The notes below the pieces were generated by a model. The model was not told the origin of the DNA and did no database searches. It saw only the letters and a program-made list of their open reading frames with translations. Positions 45,143-54,159 of a stretch of 64,000 nucleotides of DNA are shown piece by piece. Made by a program: the position numbers and the translations under genes. Source of the DNA: Microbacterium salitolerans (lineage in GTDB: Bacteria; Actinomycetota; Actinomycetes; Actinomycetales; Microbacteriaceae); assembly GCF_019720895.1 (NCBI RefSeq), contig NZ_JAHKSH010000003.1, positions 594,148-658,147 on the forward strand. Direction: 5' to 3'. Each line of letters begins with the position of its first letter. Position 1 is the stretch's first letter.

Positions 45143-46543
45143 TCAGACCCGGGCCGCCTCCTCACGCACGGGGAGCTCGGGGCGCACGCGTCCGGCAGGT
45201 CGCACCAGCGCGGCGTATCCGATGAGGAGCGCGATCAGCCAGCTGCCGCCGACGATCAGCGCGGCGCGTCCGGACTCGGTCATCGCGAGGATGACGACGA
45301 CGAGCGCCAGGAAGGCGAGCGTCACGACGTTGAGAACGGGCCAGAACGGGCTCGCGAAGGTGCCCGGCTTCTCTCCTGATCGCGCCATCTCTCGGCGCAT
45401 GCCGTGGTGGGCGAGCAGGATCGACGCCCAGGTGAAGACCGTTGCGAACGTCGCGATCGAGGCGACGACGAGGAACAGCTGGTCGGGGATCCACAGATAG
45501 GCGAACAGACCCGCGACGAGGCAGAGGCCGATGATCGCGACGGGGACCATCGGCACGCCGGACGGAGACAGCCGCGTGAAGATCGCGGGGGCATGATGCT
45601 GCTGGGCGAGGCCGTACATCGTGCGCGACGCCGCGTACGTGATCGAGTTCATCGCCGACAGAGCAGCCGACAGGACGACCGCGTTCATGATGTGCGGAGC
45701 GGCGGGGATCCCGAGCTGGGAGAAGACCTGAACGAACGGCGACTCGCCGGACCCGATCTCCGTCCACGGGATCAGCATGAGCATGACGCCGATCGTGAGG
45801 ATGTAGAACACGAGGATCCGCAGCGGGACCGTGTTCACGGCGCGCGGGATCGCGCGGGCCGGGTCGTCGGCCTCTCCGGCCGTCATCCCGAGCGTCTCGA
45901 CGCCGCCGAAGGAGAAGACGACGATCCCGAGGCTCATCACGATGCCCCACACGCCGAAGGGAGCGAAGCCGCCCTCGAGCTCGAACAGGTTATGGGGCCC
46001 CGGCGTGAAGCCGCCGATGCTGATCCCGAACACGATGAGGGCGACGCCGCCGACGATCATTGCGACGATCGTCACGATCTTGATGAGCGTGAACCAGAAC
46101 TCGAGCTCGCCGAACACCTTGACCTGCATGAGATTGAGGCCGCAGATGAGTGCGAGTGCCGCGACCATCCACACCCAGCCCGGCGTCTCGGGGTACCACA
46201 TGCCCATGTAGGTCGCGGCGGCCGTCATGTCGGCGATCGCGACGATGATCATCTCGAACGCGAACGTCCACCCCGTCAGGAAGCCGGCGAGCGGACTGAT
46301 GTAGCGGCTCGAGTACTGGGCGAAGGATCCGGCGATCGGGTGGCGCACGGCCATCTCGCCGAGCGCGCGCATGACGGCGAAGACCGCGCAGCCGGCGACG
46401 AGATAGGCGACGAGCACGGCGGGCCCCGCGGCCTGCACGGTCTCGGCCGAGCCGTAGAACAGCCCGGTGCCGATGGCGGATCCGAGCGCGATGAACCGGA
46501 TATGGCGCAGCGAGAGCTTCCGGTCAAGGTGCGTGGAGGTCAT
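45143..46543 (-). CDS. Amino acid permease (APC superfamily)
   Basis: 466 residues, twelve transmembrane segments. LGSAIGTGLFYGSAETVQAAGP in helix 1 and GGVETLGMTAGEADDPARAIPRAV are the amino-acid/H+ symporter AAT family pattern, close to proline, aromatic or GABA permeases; substrate cannot be read from sequence. ATG 46543. It lies opposite in strand to its neighbours, in the middle of the folate/lysS region. Confidence 0.9.
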   Translation of the reverse strand: MTSTHLDRKLSLRHIRFIALGSAIGTGLFYGSAETVQAAGPAVLVAYLVAGCAVFAVMRALGEMAVRHPIAGSFAQYSSRYISPLAGFLTGWTFAFEMIIVAIADMTAAATYMGMWYPETPGWVWMVAALALICGLNLMQVKVFGELEFWFTLIKIVTIVAMIVGGVALIVFGISIGGFTPGPHNLFELEGGFAPFGVWGIVMSLGIVVFSFGGVETLGMTAGEADDPARAIPRAVNTVPLRILVFYILTIGVMLMLIPWTEIGSGESPFVQVFSQLGIPAAPHIMNAVVLSAALSAMNSITYAASRTMYGLAQQHHAPAIFTRLSPSGVPMVPVAIIGLCLVAGLFAYLWIPDQLFLVVASIATFATVFTWASILLAHHGMRREMARSGEKPGTFASPFWPVLNVVTLAFLALVVVILAMTESGRAALIVGGSWLIALLIGYAALVRPAGRVRPELPVREEAARV

Positions 46544-46638
46544 GGGGATCCATTGTCGTCGGACCCCGCTGGGACTCTCGCGAGTGCGCTTCCGGACCCG
46601 CGCCGGCGACCGCGGGCGCGTGTGGGACGCTGGTGGGC

Positions 46639-47349
46639 ATGCAGCGCGAAGGACGACTGGGCGTCGGGATCATCGGCGCCGGGCGGGTGGGGCCGGTCAT
46701 CGGGGCGGCGCTCGCCGGCGCCGGGCACGCGATCACGGGCATCACGACGGGATCTGACGACGACCGGGCCGCGGCCGTGCTGCCCGACGTGCCCGTTCTC
46801 GAGACGCCGGAGGTTCTGCGCCGGAGCGAGCTCGTGATCCTCGCCGTGCCGCGAGACGACCTGGCGCAGGTCGTCTCGGGGCTCGCCGAGGCGGGGCACT
46901 GGCAGATGGGGCAGCTCGTGCTGCACACCGACGCCGCCCATGGCATCGACGTGCTGCGCCCGGCCGCCGAGAAGGGCGCGATCCCGTTGGCCGTGCACCC
47001 GGCGATGACGTTCACCGGCACGTCGATCGATCTGCGTCAGCTCGCGGCGACCTACGCCGCCGTCACGGCACCTGCTCCTGTCCTGCCGATCGGGCAGGCG
47101 CTCGCGGTCGAGCTCGGGTGCGAGCCGGTCGTCGTCGATGAGGCGGATCGCGCGGCGTACGCGGAGGCGATCGACACGGCGACGGGGTTCTCTCGTCAGA
47201 TCGTGCAGCAGGCGACGGGGCTCCTCCGTGGGATCGGCGTCGCCGACCCCGGCGGGTTCCTCTCGTCTCTCGTGCGCTCGACGGTCGACCACGCGCTCGC
47301 CGAGGCGACCCCCGCGATCCCCGACCTCCCGTCCGACCTCGACGAGTAG
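46639..47349 (+). CDS. DUF2520 / Rossmann-like NAD(P)-binding protein
   Basis: 236 residues. Rossmann GxGxxG as GIIGAGRVGPVIGAAL at the N-terminus, and a C-terminal helical DUF2520 domain (AHPAMTFTG, SRQIVQQATGLLRGIGV), like ketopantoate reductase or prephenate dehydrogenase families in build. Usually encoded just before panC, where a role in pantothenate or cofactor metabolism has been suspected. An alternative GTG start is at 46633; both lie 6 nt apart and ATG is the commoner choice. Confidence 0.85.
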   Translation: MQREGRLGVGIIGAGRVGPVIGAALAGAGHAITGITTGSDDDRAAAVLPDVPVLETPEVLRRSELVILAVPRDDLAQVVSGLAEAGHWQMGQLVLHTDAAHGIDVLRPAAEKGAIPLAVHPAMTFTGTSIDLRQLAATYAAVTAPAPVLPIGQALAVELGCEPVVVDEADRAAYAEAIDTATGFSRQIVQQATGLLRGIGVADPGGFLSSLVRSTVDHALAEATPAIPDLPSDLDE

Positions 47350-47402
47350 GCACGCGCGTGCTCTGCTGAATGCCGGGTGAGCGGCGGATCCGCGCGGCTC
47401 AC

Positions 47403-47408
47403 TAGACT
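47403..47408 (+). promoter_or_regulatory. -10 element of lysS
   Basis: TAGACT, 52 bp before the lysS ATG, the same hexamer seen before serS, the 51239 gene and tRNA-Ser. A GC-rich hairpin (GGCGCCCGGAGGCGCC) lies in the leader. Confidence 0.5.
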
Positions 47409-47460
47409 TGGCGAGGCGCCCGGAGGCGCCGCATCTTCCCGACACCAGAGGATCCCGCGC

Positions 47461-48981
47461 ATGTCTGAGACGCCCGCACAGAACGCCGACGCCCAGCCCG
47501 AAGAGGACATCTTCGAGCAGAAGGCCGTGCGTCTGGCCAAGCGCGAGCGGCTCCTCGACGAGCGCACGTCGCCGGCGGACGGGCCCTATCCCGTCGTGCT
47601 CCCTGTCACGACGACGATCCCGGCGCTGCGAGCCGAGTACGGCGAACTCGAGGCGGGCGCCGAGACGGGTGTCACGGCGGGAGTCGCGGGGCGCATCGTG
47701 TTCAGTCGCAACACGGGCAAGCTCTGCTTCGCGTCGCTGCAGGCCGGTGACGGATCCCGGATCCAGGCGATGGTCTCGCTCGCGAAGGTCGGTGACGAGC
47801 AGCTCGCCCGGTGGAAGGAGCTGGTCGACCTCGGTGACCACGTCTTCGTCTCGGGTGAGGTCATCGCGAGCCGCCGCGGCGAGCTCTCGATCATGGTCGA
47901 CCAGTGGCAGATCGCGGCGAAGGCCGTCATGCCCCTGCCCAACCTCTACACCGAGCTGAGCGAGGAGTCGCGGGTCCGACAGCGCTACCTCGACCTGCTC
48001 GTGCGCGATCAGGCTCGTGACACCGTGCGCGCCCGGGCCGAGGTCATGAAGAGCCTGCGCCGGACCTTCGAGGGCGCCGATTTCCTCGAGGTCGAGACGC
48101 CGATGCTCCAGGTGCAGCCGGGCGGCGCGACCGCGCGTCCGTTCGTCACGCGCTCGAACGCGTTCGACACCGACCTCTTCCTGCGCATCGCGCCGGAGCT
48201 GTACCTCAAGCGCGCCGTGGTCGGCGGCATCGACCGCGTGTTCGAGATCAACCGCAACTTCCGCAACGAGGGCGCAGACTCGACGCACAGCCCCGAGTTC
48301 GCGATGCTCGAGGCCTACCAGGCGTACACCGACTACAACGGCATCGCCGATCTCACACAGCAGCTCATCCAGGAGGCCGCGGTCGCGGTGCACGGATCCA
48401 CGACGGTCACGTGGGCCGACGGCTCCGAGCACGACCTCGGCGGCGACTGGGCGCGCATCTCGATGTACCCGTCGCTCTCCGAGGCGTGCGGCATCGCGAT
48501 CACCCCCGAGACGCCGCTCGACGAGCTCGTCGCCCTCGCCGAGGAGAACGACGTGGAGGTCCCCTCGCACGCGACTCACGGCAAGCTCGTCGAAGAGCTT
48601 TGGGAGCACTTCGTCAAGGCCCACCTCACGGCGCCGACGTTCGTCATGGACTTCCCCGTCGACACGAGCCCGCTCACGCGCGAGCACCGCTCGATTCCGG
48701 GCGTCGTCGAGAAATGGGACCTCTATATCAACGGCTACGAGCAGGGCACGGGATACTCCGAGCTCGTCGACCCCGTCGTGCAGCGGGAGCGCTTCGTCGA
48801 GCAGGCGAAGCTCGCCGATCGCGGCGATGACGAGGCGATGCGCATCGACGAGGACTTCGTACGCGCACTCGAGCACGGCATGCCGCCCTCGGGCGGGATG
48901 GGCATGGGCATCGACCGCCTGCTCATGACGCTGACGGGTCTCGGCATCCGCGAGACGATCCTCTTCCCGCTCGTCAAGTAG
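47461..48981 (+). CDS. lysS: Lysyl-tRNA synthetase (class II)
   Basis: 506 residues. OB-fold anticodon-binding domain (about 75-180), then the class II core: VFEINRNFRNEGADSTHSPE (motif 2), GMGMGIDRLLMTLTG (motif 3), TFVMDFPVDTSPL. Charges tRNA-Lys. ATG 47461; the leader has a TAGACT -10. Upstream DUF2520 gene ends 111 bp earlier. panC, which normally lies here in relatives, is absent. Confidence 0.97.
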   Translation: MSETPAQNADAQPEEDIFEQKAVRLAKRERLLDERTSPADGPYPVVLPVTTTIPALRAEYGELEAGAETGVTAGVAGRIVFSRNTGKLCFASLQAGDGSRIQAMVSLAKVGDEQLARWKELVDLGDHVFVSGEVIASRRGELSIMVDQWQIAAKAVMPLPNLYTELSEESRVRQRYLDLLVRDQARDTVRARAEVMKSLRRTFEGADFLEVETPMLQVQPGGATARPFVTRSNAFDTDLFLRIAPELYLKRAVVGGIDRVFEINRNFRNEGADSTHSPEFAMLEAYQAYTDYNGIADLTQQLIQEAAVAVHGSTTVTWADGSEHDLGGDWARISMYPSLSEACGIAITPETPLDELVALAEENDVEVPSHATHGKLVEELWEHFVKAHLTAPTFVMDFPVDTSPLTREHRSIPGVVEKWDLYINGYEQGTGYSELVDPVVQRERFVEQAKLADRGDDEAMRIDEDFVRALEHGMPPSGGMGMGIDRLLMTLTGLGIRETILFPLVK

Positions 48982-49137
48982 TCGGTCACAGGCAGTGCTC
49001 AGCGCACCGTGACCTCCGCGCGATCGACCTGTGATGCGATCGCACCCTCGTCGTGACCTGATCTCGGGCCCCGAGACGTACATTCGTATCGGGCTGGCGG
49101 TTCCGCCAGCGGATCCGCGCTTCTCAAGGGGGAGATC

Positions 49138-49812
49138 ATGACGTGGCAACGCACGAAGACAGCTGTCGGCATCCTGTCGGGGACGATTCTCGTGGGCGCG
49201 CTCGCCGGGTGTGCGACGGGCACCACCTCGGGTGATGCGCCCGATCCCGAGGTGACGCTCACGGCGGGGCCTGCACCCGCGACCGATTCGCCGATGCCGC
49301 CGGCGGAGCCGAGCGATCCGCCCGATGACGACGAGACGGCCGATCCCTCGATGTGGGAGGTCGATGACGGCGAGGTCGGTCCGATCGAGGTCGGCGACGA
49401 CTTCCGCGACACGCTTGCGGAGCTCGGCGATGACTGGCAGAACGACGAGCAATGCGCCTACATGGCGTGGTGGAACGCGCCGGACGGCAGCTACCTCGTG
49501 AGCTTCCACCACGATGACGCAGCGGACGAGACGGGCATCATCGAGGTGTCTGTCGAGCTCACGGGAGACGCGGCCGACGGGCCGCGCACCGAGCACGGTG
49601 TGGGGCTCGGCTCGACGCGCGACGAGGTCATGGCCGCCTACCCCGACGCGATGGACGTGCCCGCCACGATCGGCGGCGGTTCCTATCTGAAGGTCGCCGA
49701 CGACGACGTGGACGACGGAGCGCTGTTCTTCGAGTTCGCGGAGGGCGCCGATACGGTCGGCGCGATGGCGGTCTCGGCCGCCGACGAGCCGGCGTACGAG
49801 GCCTGCGCCTGA
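49138..49812 (+). CDS. Lipoprotein of unknown function
   Basis: 224 residues. Lipobox LAGC, Cys25, after a clear signal peptide; a Pro/Asp-rich acidic linker (about 30-75), then a compact domain with two Cys and GVGLGSTRDEVMAAYPDA, a pattern seen in small extracytoplasmic actinobacterial lipoproteins. ATG with GGGGGAG upstream. No partner gene is evident; ends in a GC-rich hairpin. Confidence 0.82.
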   Translation: MTWQRTKTAVGILSGTILVGALAGCATGTTSGDAPDPEVTLTAGPAPATDSPMPPAEPSDPPDDDETADPSMWEVDDGEVGPIEVGDDFRDTLAELGDDWQNDEQCAYMAWWNAPDGSYLVSFHHDDAADETGIIEVSVELTGDAADGPRTEHGVGLGSTRDEVMAAYPDAMDVPATIGGGSYLKVADDDVDDGALFFEFAEGADTVGAMAVSAADEPAYEACA

Positions 49813-49825
49813 GGCGAGCCGTGCG

Positions 49826-49862
49826 GTCGGCCGCGCCGCCCGGGGGCGGTGGCGCGGCCGAC
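49826..49862. terminator. Terminator hairpin between lipoprotein and DUF4192 genes
   Basis: 12-bp perfect stem (49826-49837 with 49851-49862) around a GC-rich loop, between the converging genes ending at 49812 and 49889. Confidence 0.8.
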
Positions 49863-49888
49863 GCCTCTGCGGCGACGTCGGTGCCCGC

Positions 49889-51073
49889 CTACGCCGCATC
49901 GCGCGCTCTTCTCTTCGCGACGTCGCGGGCGGGCGCGTGCGACGCGTCACTGCCCACCGGGTCGTACGCCCACCCGGGAAGCGTTCCCTCGCCGACGAGA
50001 GCCCGCACGAGGAGAGCGAGCCCGAGGGGCGGATCCACCTCCAGCGCGCGCCGTGCGTAGGCGTCGGCGTGCGTCGAGCTGCCGAGGGCCCATGACAGCC
50101 ACGCGCAGGCGGCGAGGCACGGGCCCAGATGGCTCTGCGGTGCGTGGGCGGCGAGCGTGCGTGCGAACCTGCGCGCCGTTTCGAGTCGGACGGCGGAGGG
50201 GCGGCTGCCCTCGCCGCCGAGTCGAAGCGGGCCGTCCGGCTCCTCGCTGTCGCCGGCGTGCCACCGCGTCTGCCAGGCGAGCGCCTCTTCCGCCTCCGCC
50301 GCTCCTCCCGCCCACTGCGTCAGCGCGACGTCGCGCAGGGCCGGTGTCTGCAGGATCCACAGCCACTGCGCGGCGTATGCCGCGGACAGCGGGCGCGGGC
50401 CGTCGAGCGCGCTCTCGAAGAACGCGATCGGGGCCGTCTCGAATGCGGCGATGTCGAGGGCGCACGCGGTGTCGATGTCGGCGGATCCGCTGATGTGCGG
50501 GTGCCCGTGGGCGGCGTCGCGGGTGAGCCGGGCGACGGCTTCGCCTGTACGAGTGTATTCCTCGAGTTCGCGGGCGATGTCGAGGCGCAGGCCGGGATCG
50601 GCCTCCGGCAGCGCCGTGCCGGATTCCTGGCTCGGGTCGATGTCGGCGTCCGGCCGGGGATCGGCCTCCGCGATGTCCTCGAGTGGCCGAGGCACGGCGT
50701 CGTCGTAGGCGCACCACGCGTCGCTCGCTACGCACAGCTCGCCCCGCACGGCGAGGCCGCAGGCCTCGGCGCGTTCCGCGACGGCGGCGACGAGCGTCTC
50801 GTGCGTCACACCCGCCCCGTCGCGCGCGGGGCCGTCTGTGTAGACGACGGTCACGATGCCGTCGGCCTCGGGGAGGCGGCACACGGACCCGATCGCGGTC
50901 GCCGCCGTCGCCTCGAGTTCGCTCGAGCGGGGCAGGTCGATGCGCAGAAGGCCGCAGGACTCATTGCCCGAGAAGGGCACGAGTACGAGGCTCTCGCGCG
51001 GATGGAAGCCGGTCTGGTGGGGGAGAGCGGCGAGCAGGTGGGCGGCGGAGGACGTGCGGATCGTCGAGGTCAT
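49889..51073 (-). CDS. DUF4192 family protein
   Basis: 394 residues. N-terminal part matches DUF4192: SSAAHLLAALPHQTGFHPRESLVLVPF, then VTVVYTDG. The C-terminal half is helical (LAACAWLSWALGSSTHADAYARRALEVDPP), TPR-like. Common alone in actinobacterial genomes; function unknown. The ATG at 51073 fits the conserved N-terminus; the frame upstream has no similarity. Confidence 0.85.
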   Translation of the reverse strand: MTSTIRTSSAAHLLAALPHQTGFHPRESLVLVPFSGNESCGLLRIDLPRSSELEATAATAIGSVCRLPEADGIVTVVYTDGPARDGAGVTHETLVAAVAERAEACGLAVRGELCVASDAWCAYDDAVPRPLEDIAEADPRPDADIDPSQESGTALPEADPGLRLDIARELEEYTRTGEAVARLTRDAAHGHPHISGSADIDTACALDIAAFETAPIAFFESALDGPRPLSAAYAAQWLWILQTPALRDVALTQWAGGAAEAEEALAWQTRWHAGDSEEPDGPLRLGGEGSRPSAVRLETARRFARTLAAHAPQSHLGPCLAACAWLSWALGSSTHADAYARRALEVDPPLGLALLVRALVGEGTLPGWAYDPVGSDASHAPARDVAKRRARDAA

Positions 51074-51226
51074 GCCTCGATGTTCGTGCGATTCGACCGC
51101 GCGAACGCGGCTGTCCACAGCCTGATCACGAGAACCCGACCTGTGGACACGCTGTCCTCTCGCAACACGCCGCGGGGCCTCGTGCGGCCGTCCGTCGCGT
51201 GGGGCGCGCTCCAAGCTGCGGGCGCT

Positions 51227-51232
51227 TAGACT
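51227..51232 (+). promoter_or_regulatory. -10 element for a leaderless mRNA
   Basis: TAGACT, six bases before the GTG at 51239. The expected transcription start falls on the start codon. Same spacing as at serS. Confidence 0.6.
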
Positions 51233-51238
51233 GACGGC

Positions 51239-51430
51239 GTGGATGAGTACTGGATGGCCGCAGCATGGTCGCTCGCGCCGACCATCGTGATCACCGTGCT
51301 CTTCTTCTGGATCCTGCGCAGCATCGTGCGATTCGACCGCACCGAGCGCCGCGCCTACGCCGACATCGAGGCGGAGGAGCGGGCGAAGAGGGGCCTCGTC
51401 GCGAAGAGCGAGACCCCGGCCCAGAAGTAG
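51239..51430 (+). CDS. Small single-span membrane protein
   Basis: 63 residues: a transmembrane helix at about 10-30 (LAPTIVITVLFFWILRSIV), then a basic/acidic helix with FDRTERRAYADIEAEERAK. The GTG start is 6 nt after TAGACT, so probably leaderless. Conserved small proteins of this form accompany cardiolipin synthase in related actinobacteria; the function is unknown. Confidence 0.8.
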   Translation: MDEYWMAAAWSLAPTIVITVLFFWILRSIVRFDRTERRAYADIEAEERAKRGLVAKSETPAQK

Positions 51431-51559
51431 CTCGTCGCTCCGCGCGATCTCGCACGCGGCCCCGCCTGATCAGACAATCGATCCTCGGGGAGCCGTTTCT
51501 TCCGCCGAACCCCGCGACCACCCCATAAGGTGAGTCGAGCGCAAGGAGAAGGGGGAACG

Positions 51560-53020
51560 GTGGACTGGCTGTCATGGTCGACCGCGTGGGCGGTGTTCGT
51601 CGTGTCGGTGGACATCGCGATCCGCGTCGCCGCGGTCTTCTTCGTGCCGCCCGGACGTCGTCCGACGTCGGCGATGGCGTGGCTGCTGCTCATCTTCTTC
51701 CTGCCCATCCCCGGCGTCCTGTTCTTCCTCCTCATCGGAAATCCGCGTCTGCCGAAGAAGCGCCGCGATGTCCAGACCGAGATCAACGAGTTCCTGCGCG
51801 ACGCAAACGAGCACCTCGAGCTCGGGACCCTCCTGCCGAACCCGCCCGGCTGGTTCGAGCCGATCGTCGGTATGAACCGCGAGCTCGGCGCCCTGCCGCT
51901 CTCGGGCGACAACGGCGCACGTCTGATCTCGGGGTACCAGGAGAGCATCGACGAGATGGCGGCCGCGATCCGCCAGGCGAAGCGCTACGTGCACGTCGAG
52001 TTCTACATCCTCAAGTCCGACGCGGCGACTGAAGACTTCTTCGCCGCGCTCGAGGAGGTCATCGCTCGAGGCGTCGCCGTGCGCGTGCTCATGGACCACT
52101 GGGCGAACCTGTCGAAGCCGCTCCACGCGCAGACGAAGGCCCGCCTCACGGCGATGGGCGCCGACTGGCACTTCCTGCTCCCGCTCCAGCCGCTGGCCAA
52201 GAAGTTCCAGCGCCCCGATCTGCGCAATCACCGCAAGCTGGTCGTCATCGACGGCGACGTCGCGTTCGTCGGATCCCAGAACCTCACCGACCCGTCCTAC
52301 AACGTTCCGAGCAATATCCGCCGCGGGCTGCAGTGGGTCGACGTCATGGTGCGCCTCGACGGGCCGGTCGTGCGATCGGTCGACGCCGTCTTCCTCACCG
52401 ACTACTACTCCGAGACGGGGCAGGTCCCGGAGGGGATCGACCTGTCAGAGGAGAAGCCCGGATCCGATGACTTCGACTGTCAGGTGGTGCCATCGGGGCC
52501 GGGGTTCGAGAGCGAGAACAACCTTCTTCTGTTCCTGAGCCTGCTGTACGCGGCGCAGGACAAGGCGATCATGGTCAGTCCCTACTTCGTCCCGGACGAG
52601 GCCCTCCTCCGCGCGGTCGCCGCCGCCTGCGGGCGCGGCGTGGAGGTCGAGCTGTTCGTCAGCGAGATCAGCGATCAGGCGCTCGTCTACCACGCCCAGC
52701 GCAGCTACTACGAGGATCTGCTGCGCATGGGAGTCAAGATCTGGATGTACGAGGCGCCGCACATCCTGCACACGAAGTCGCTCACGATCGACAGCGAGAC
52801 CGCGGTCATCGGGTCCAGCAACATGGATATGCGCTCGTTCGGCCTGAACTTCGAGGTGTCGCTGCTCGTGCGAGGCGAGGAGTTCGTCGACCAGATGCGC
52901 CGTGTCGAGGATCATTACCGCGACCACAGCCGCCGGCTCACGCTCGAGGAGTGGCAGCAGCGGCCGCTTCGCTCGCGCGCGCTCGACAACCTCGCGCGCC
53001 TCACGAGCGCGCTGCAGTAG
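51560..53020 (+). CDS. cls: Cardiolipin synthase (phospholipase D type)
   Basis: 486 residues. Two N-terminal membrane helices (about 8-28 and 37-60), then two PLD HKD motifs: RNHRKLVVIDG and LHTKSLTIDS, each with the H-x-K-x4-D pattern. Joins two phosphatidylglycerols to cardiolipin. GTG 51560 chosen because GGGGGA lies right before it; an in-frame ATG-like start at 51530 gives 10 extra residues without family support. Confidence 0.94.
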   Translation: MDWLSWSTAWAVFVVSVDIAIRVAAVFFVPPGRRPTSAMAWLLLIFFLPIPGVLFFLLIGNPRLPKKRRDVQTEINEFLRDANEHLELGTLLPNPPGWFEPIVGMNRELGALPLSGDNGARLISGYQESIDEMAAAIRQAKRYVHVEFYILKSDAATEDFFAALEEVIARGVAVRVLMDHWANLSKPLHAQTKARLTAMGADWHFLLPLQPLAKKFQRPDLRNHRKLVVIDGDVAFVGSQNLTDPSYNVPSNIRRGLQWVDVMVRLDGPVVRSVDAVFLTDYYSETGQVPEGIDLSEEKPGSDDFDCQVVPSGPGFESENNLLLFLSLLYAAQDKAIMVSPYFVPDEALLRAVAAACGRGVEVELFVSEISDQALVYHAQRSYYEDLLRMGVKIWMYEAPHILHTKSLTIDSETAVIGSSNMDMRSFGLNFEVSLLVRGEEFVDQMRRVEDHYRDHSRRLTLEEWQQRPLRSRALDNLARLTSALQ

Positions 53021-53023
53021 CGG

Positions 53024-54052
53024 TCACCTGCCCGCAGGCAGCACCCGCGCGCGCCGCGACGACGTCAGCACATGGCCCTTCGGCACCGCGACGACGAGCC
53101 CGCCGCGATCGATCTCGCAGCGGATCCGCGCCGCCTCGCCGAACTCGTCCCCGTCGAGCTCGACGGGGTGCGGCTCGGACGCCGCCGCTTCGATGCGGTG
53201 TCCGGTGACGTAGCGGATCGACTGATTGCGGGTGCGCGAGACGACGCGTCGGCCGAGGCGGAAGCGGAGGAGGACGGAGTTGTCCCACCAGATCTTGCGC
53301 CAGACGCCGATCCAGCCGAGCGGACCCGCGGGCTGGATCAGCGCGACGTCGAGCAGCCCGTCGTCGACGCGGGCGTCGGGCACGAGCTCGATGCCGGCGG
53401 GCAGGGCGCCGCAGTTGGCGAACAGGATGCTCTGCACCTTCGCCGAGTGCAGACTGCGACCCTCGAACTGGTAGGCGATGCGGAACGGGGCGGCCCGCGC
53501 CAGAGACCTCGCGGCGCCGTCGACGTAGGCCACCCAGCCGACCTGCTTCTTCATGCGCGGGTTCGTGTTCGCGATCATGGCGGCGTCGAGTCCCATGCCG
53601 GCCATGACGACGAAGGCGTGCCGTTCCTTCTCGCCCGTCGAGCGCGTGAGCGTCGCGAGGCCGATGTCGACGGCGGCGGCATCGCCGTCGAATGCGGCTT
53701 GCACCATCGGCGCGACGTCGTCGAGCGGCAGCAGCAGGTTCCGCGCCAGCAGATTGCCCGTCCCGCTCGGCAGGATCGCGAGGGGCACTCCGGACCCGCG
53801 CATCGATTCCGCGACCGACCGCACCGTTCCGTCGCCGCCGGCGACGAGCACGACCGTCGCGCCCTCGTCGAGCGCTCTCCGCGTGACCTGCTGCCCGGGA
53901 TCCTCGATGCTGGTCTCGAGCAGGAGCGGCTCCTCCCAGCCCGCGCGCGCCGATCGATTCGAGACAGCGGCGGTGAGCGCGTTCACGCTGCGCACCTTCA
54001 CGGGGTTGTACACGAGTGCGGCGCGACCGTTCCCCTCGCGCGCGCGTCCCAT
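53024..54052 (-). CDS. Diacylglycerol kinase-type lipid kinase
   Basis: 342 residues. DAGK catalytic signature VVLVAGGDGTVRSVAE and LPSGTGNLLARNL, then the two-lobe fold ending DGDEFGEAARIR. Phosphorylates diacylglycerol or a related lipid, linking to cardiolipin synthase on the other strand (3 bp apart). The first 12 residues are basic. The start at 54052 is the only good one; it faces serS. Confidence 0.92.
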   Translation of the reverse strand: MGRAREGNGRAALVYNPVKVRSVNALTAAVSNRSARAGWEEPLLLETSIEDPGQQVTRRALDEGATVVLVAGGDGTVRSVAESMRGSGVPLAILPSGTGNLLARNLLLPLDDVAPMVQAAFDGDAAAVDIGLATLTRSTGEKERHAFVVMAGMGLDAAMIANTNPRMKKQVGWVAYVDGAARSLARAAPFRIAYQFEGRSLHSAKVQSILFANCGALPAGIELVPDARVDDGLLDVALIQPAGPLGWIGVWRKIWWDNSVLLRFRLGRRVVSRTRNQSIRYVTGHRIEAAASEPHPVELDGDEFGEAARIRCEIDRGGLVVAVPKGHVLTSSRRARVLPAGR

Positions 54053-54147
54053 GCGCTCACTCTAGGGTTCCTGCGGGCCACGCGCCGTTCTCTGCGGCAC
54101 ATCCAGCTCCCTCGATTCGCGGATCCCTGCGCACATCCGCGCGCGCA

Positions 54148-54153
54148 TAGACT
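54148..54153 (+). promoter_or_regulatory. -10 element of serS (leaderless)
   Basis: TAGACT followed by six bases and the GTG start, with no ribosome site between. The transcription start is expected at or next to the start codon. Confidence 0.65.
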
Positions 54154-54159
54154 TGACGC

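Noticed and set aside
46540-49950. Very long - strand open frame (over 1100 codons) opposite lysS and the DUF2520 gene
   Set aside because: Shadow of GC-rich codon use on the other strand; low-complexity Arg/His/Asp content, no domain, and covers several well-supported + strand genes.
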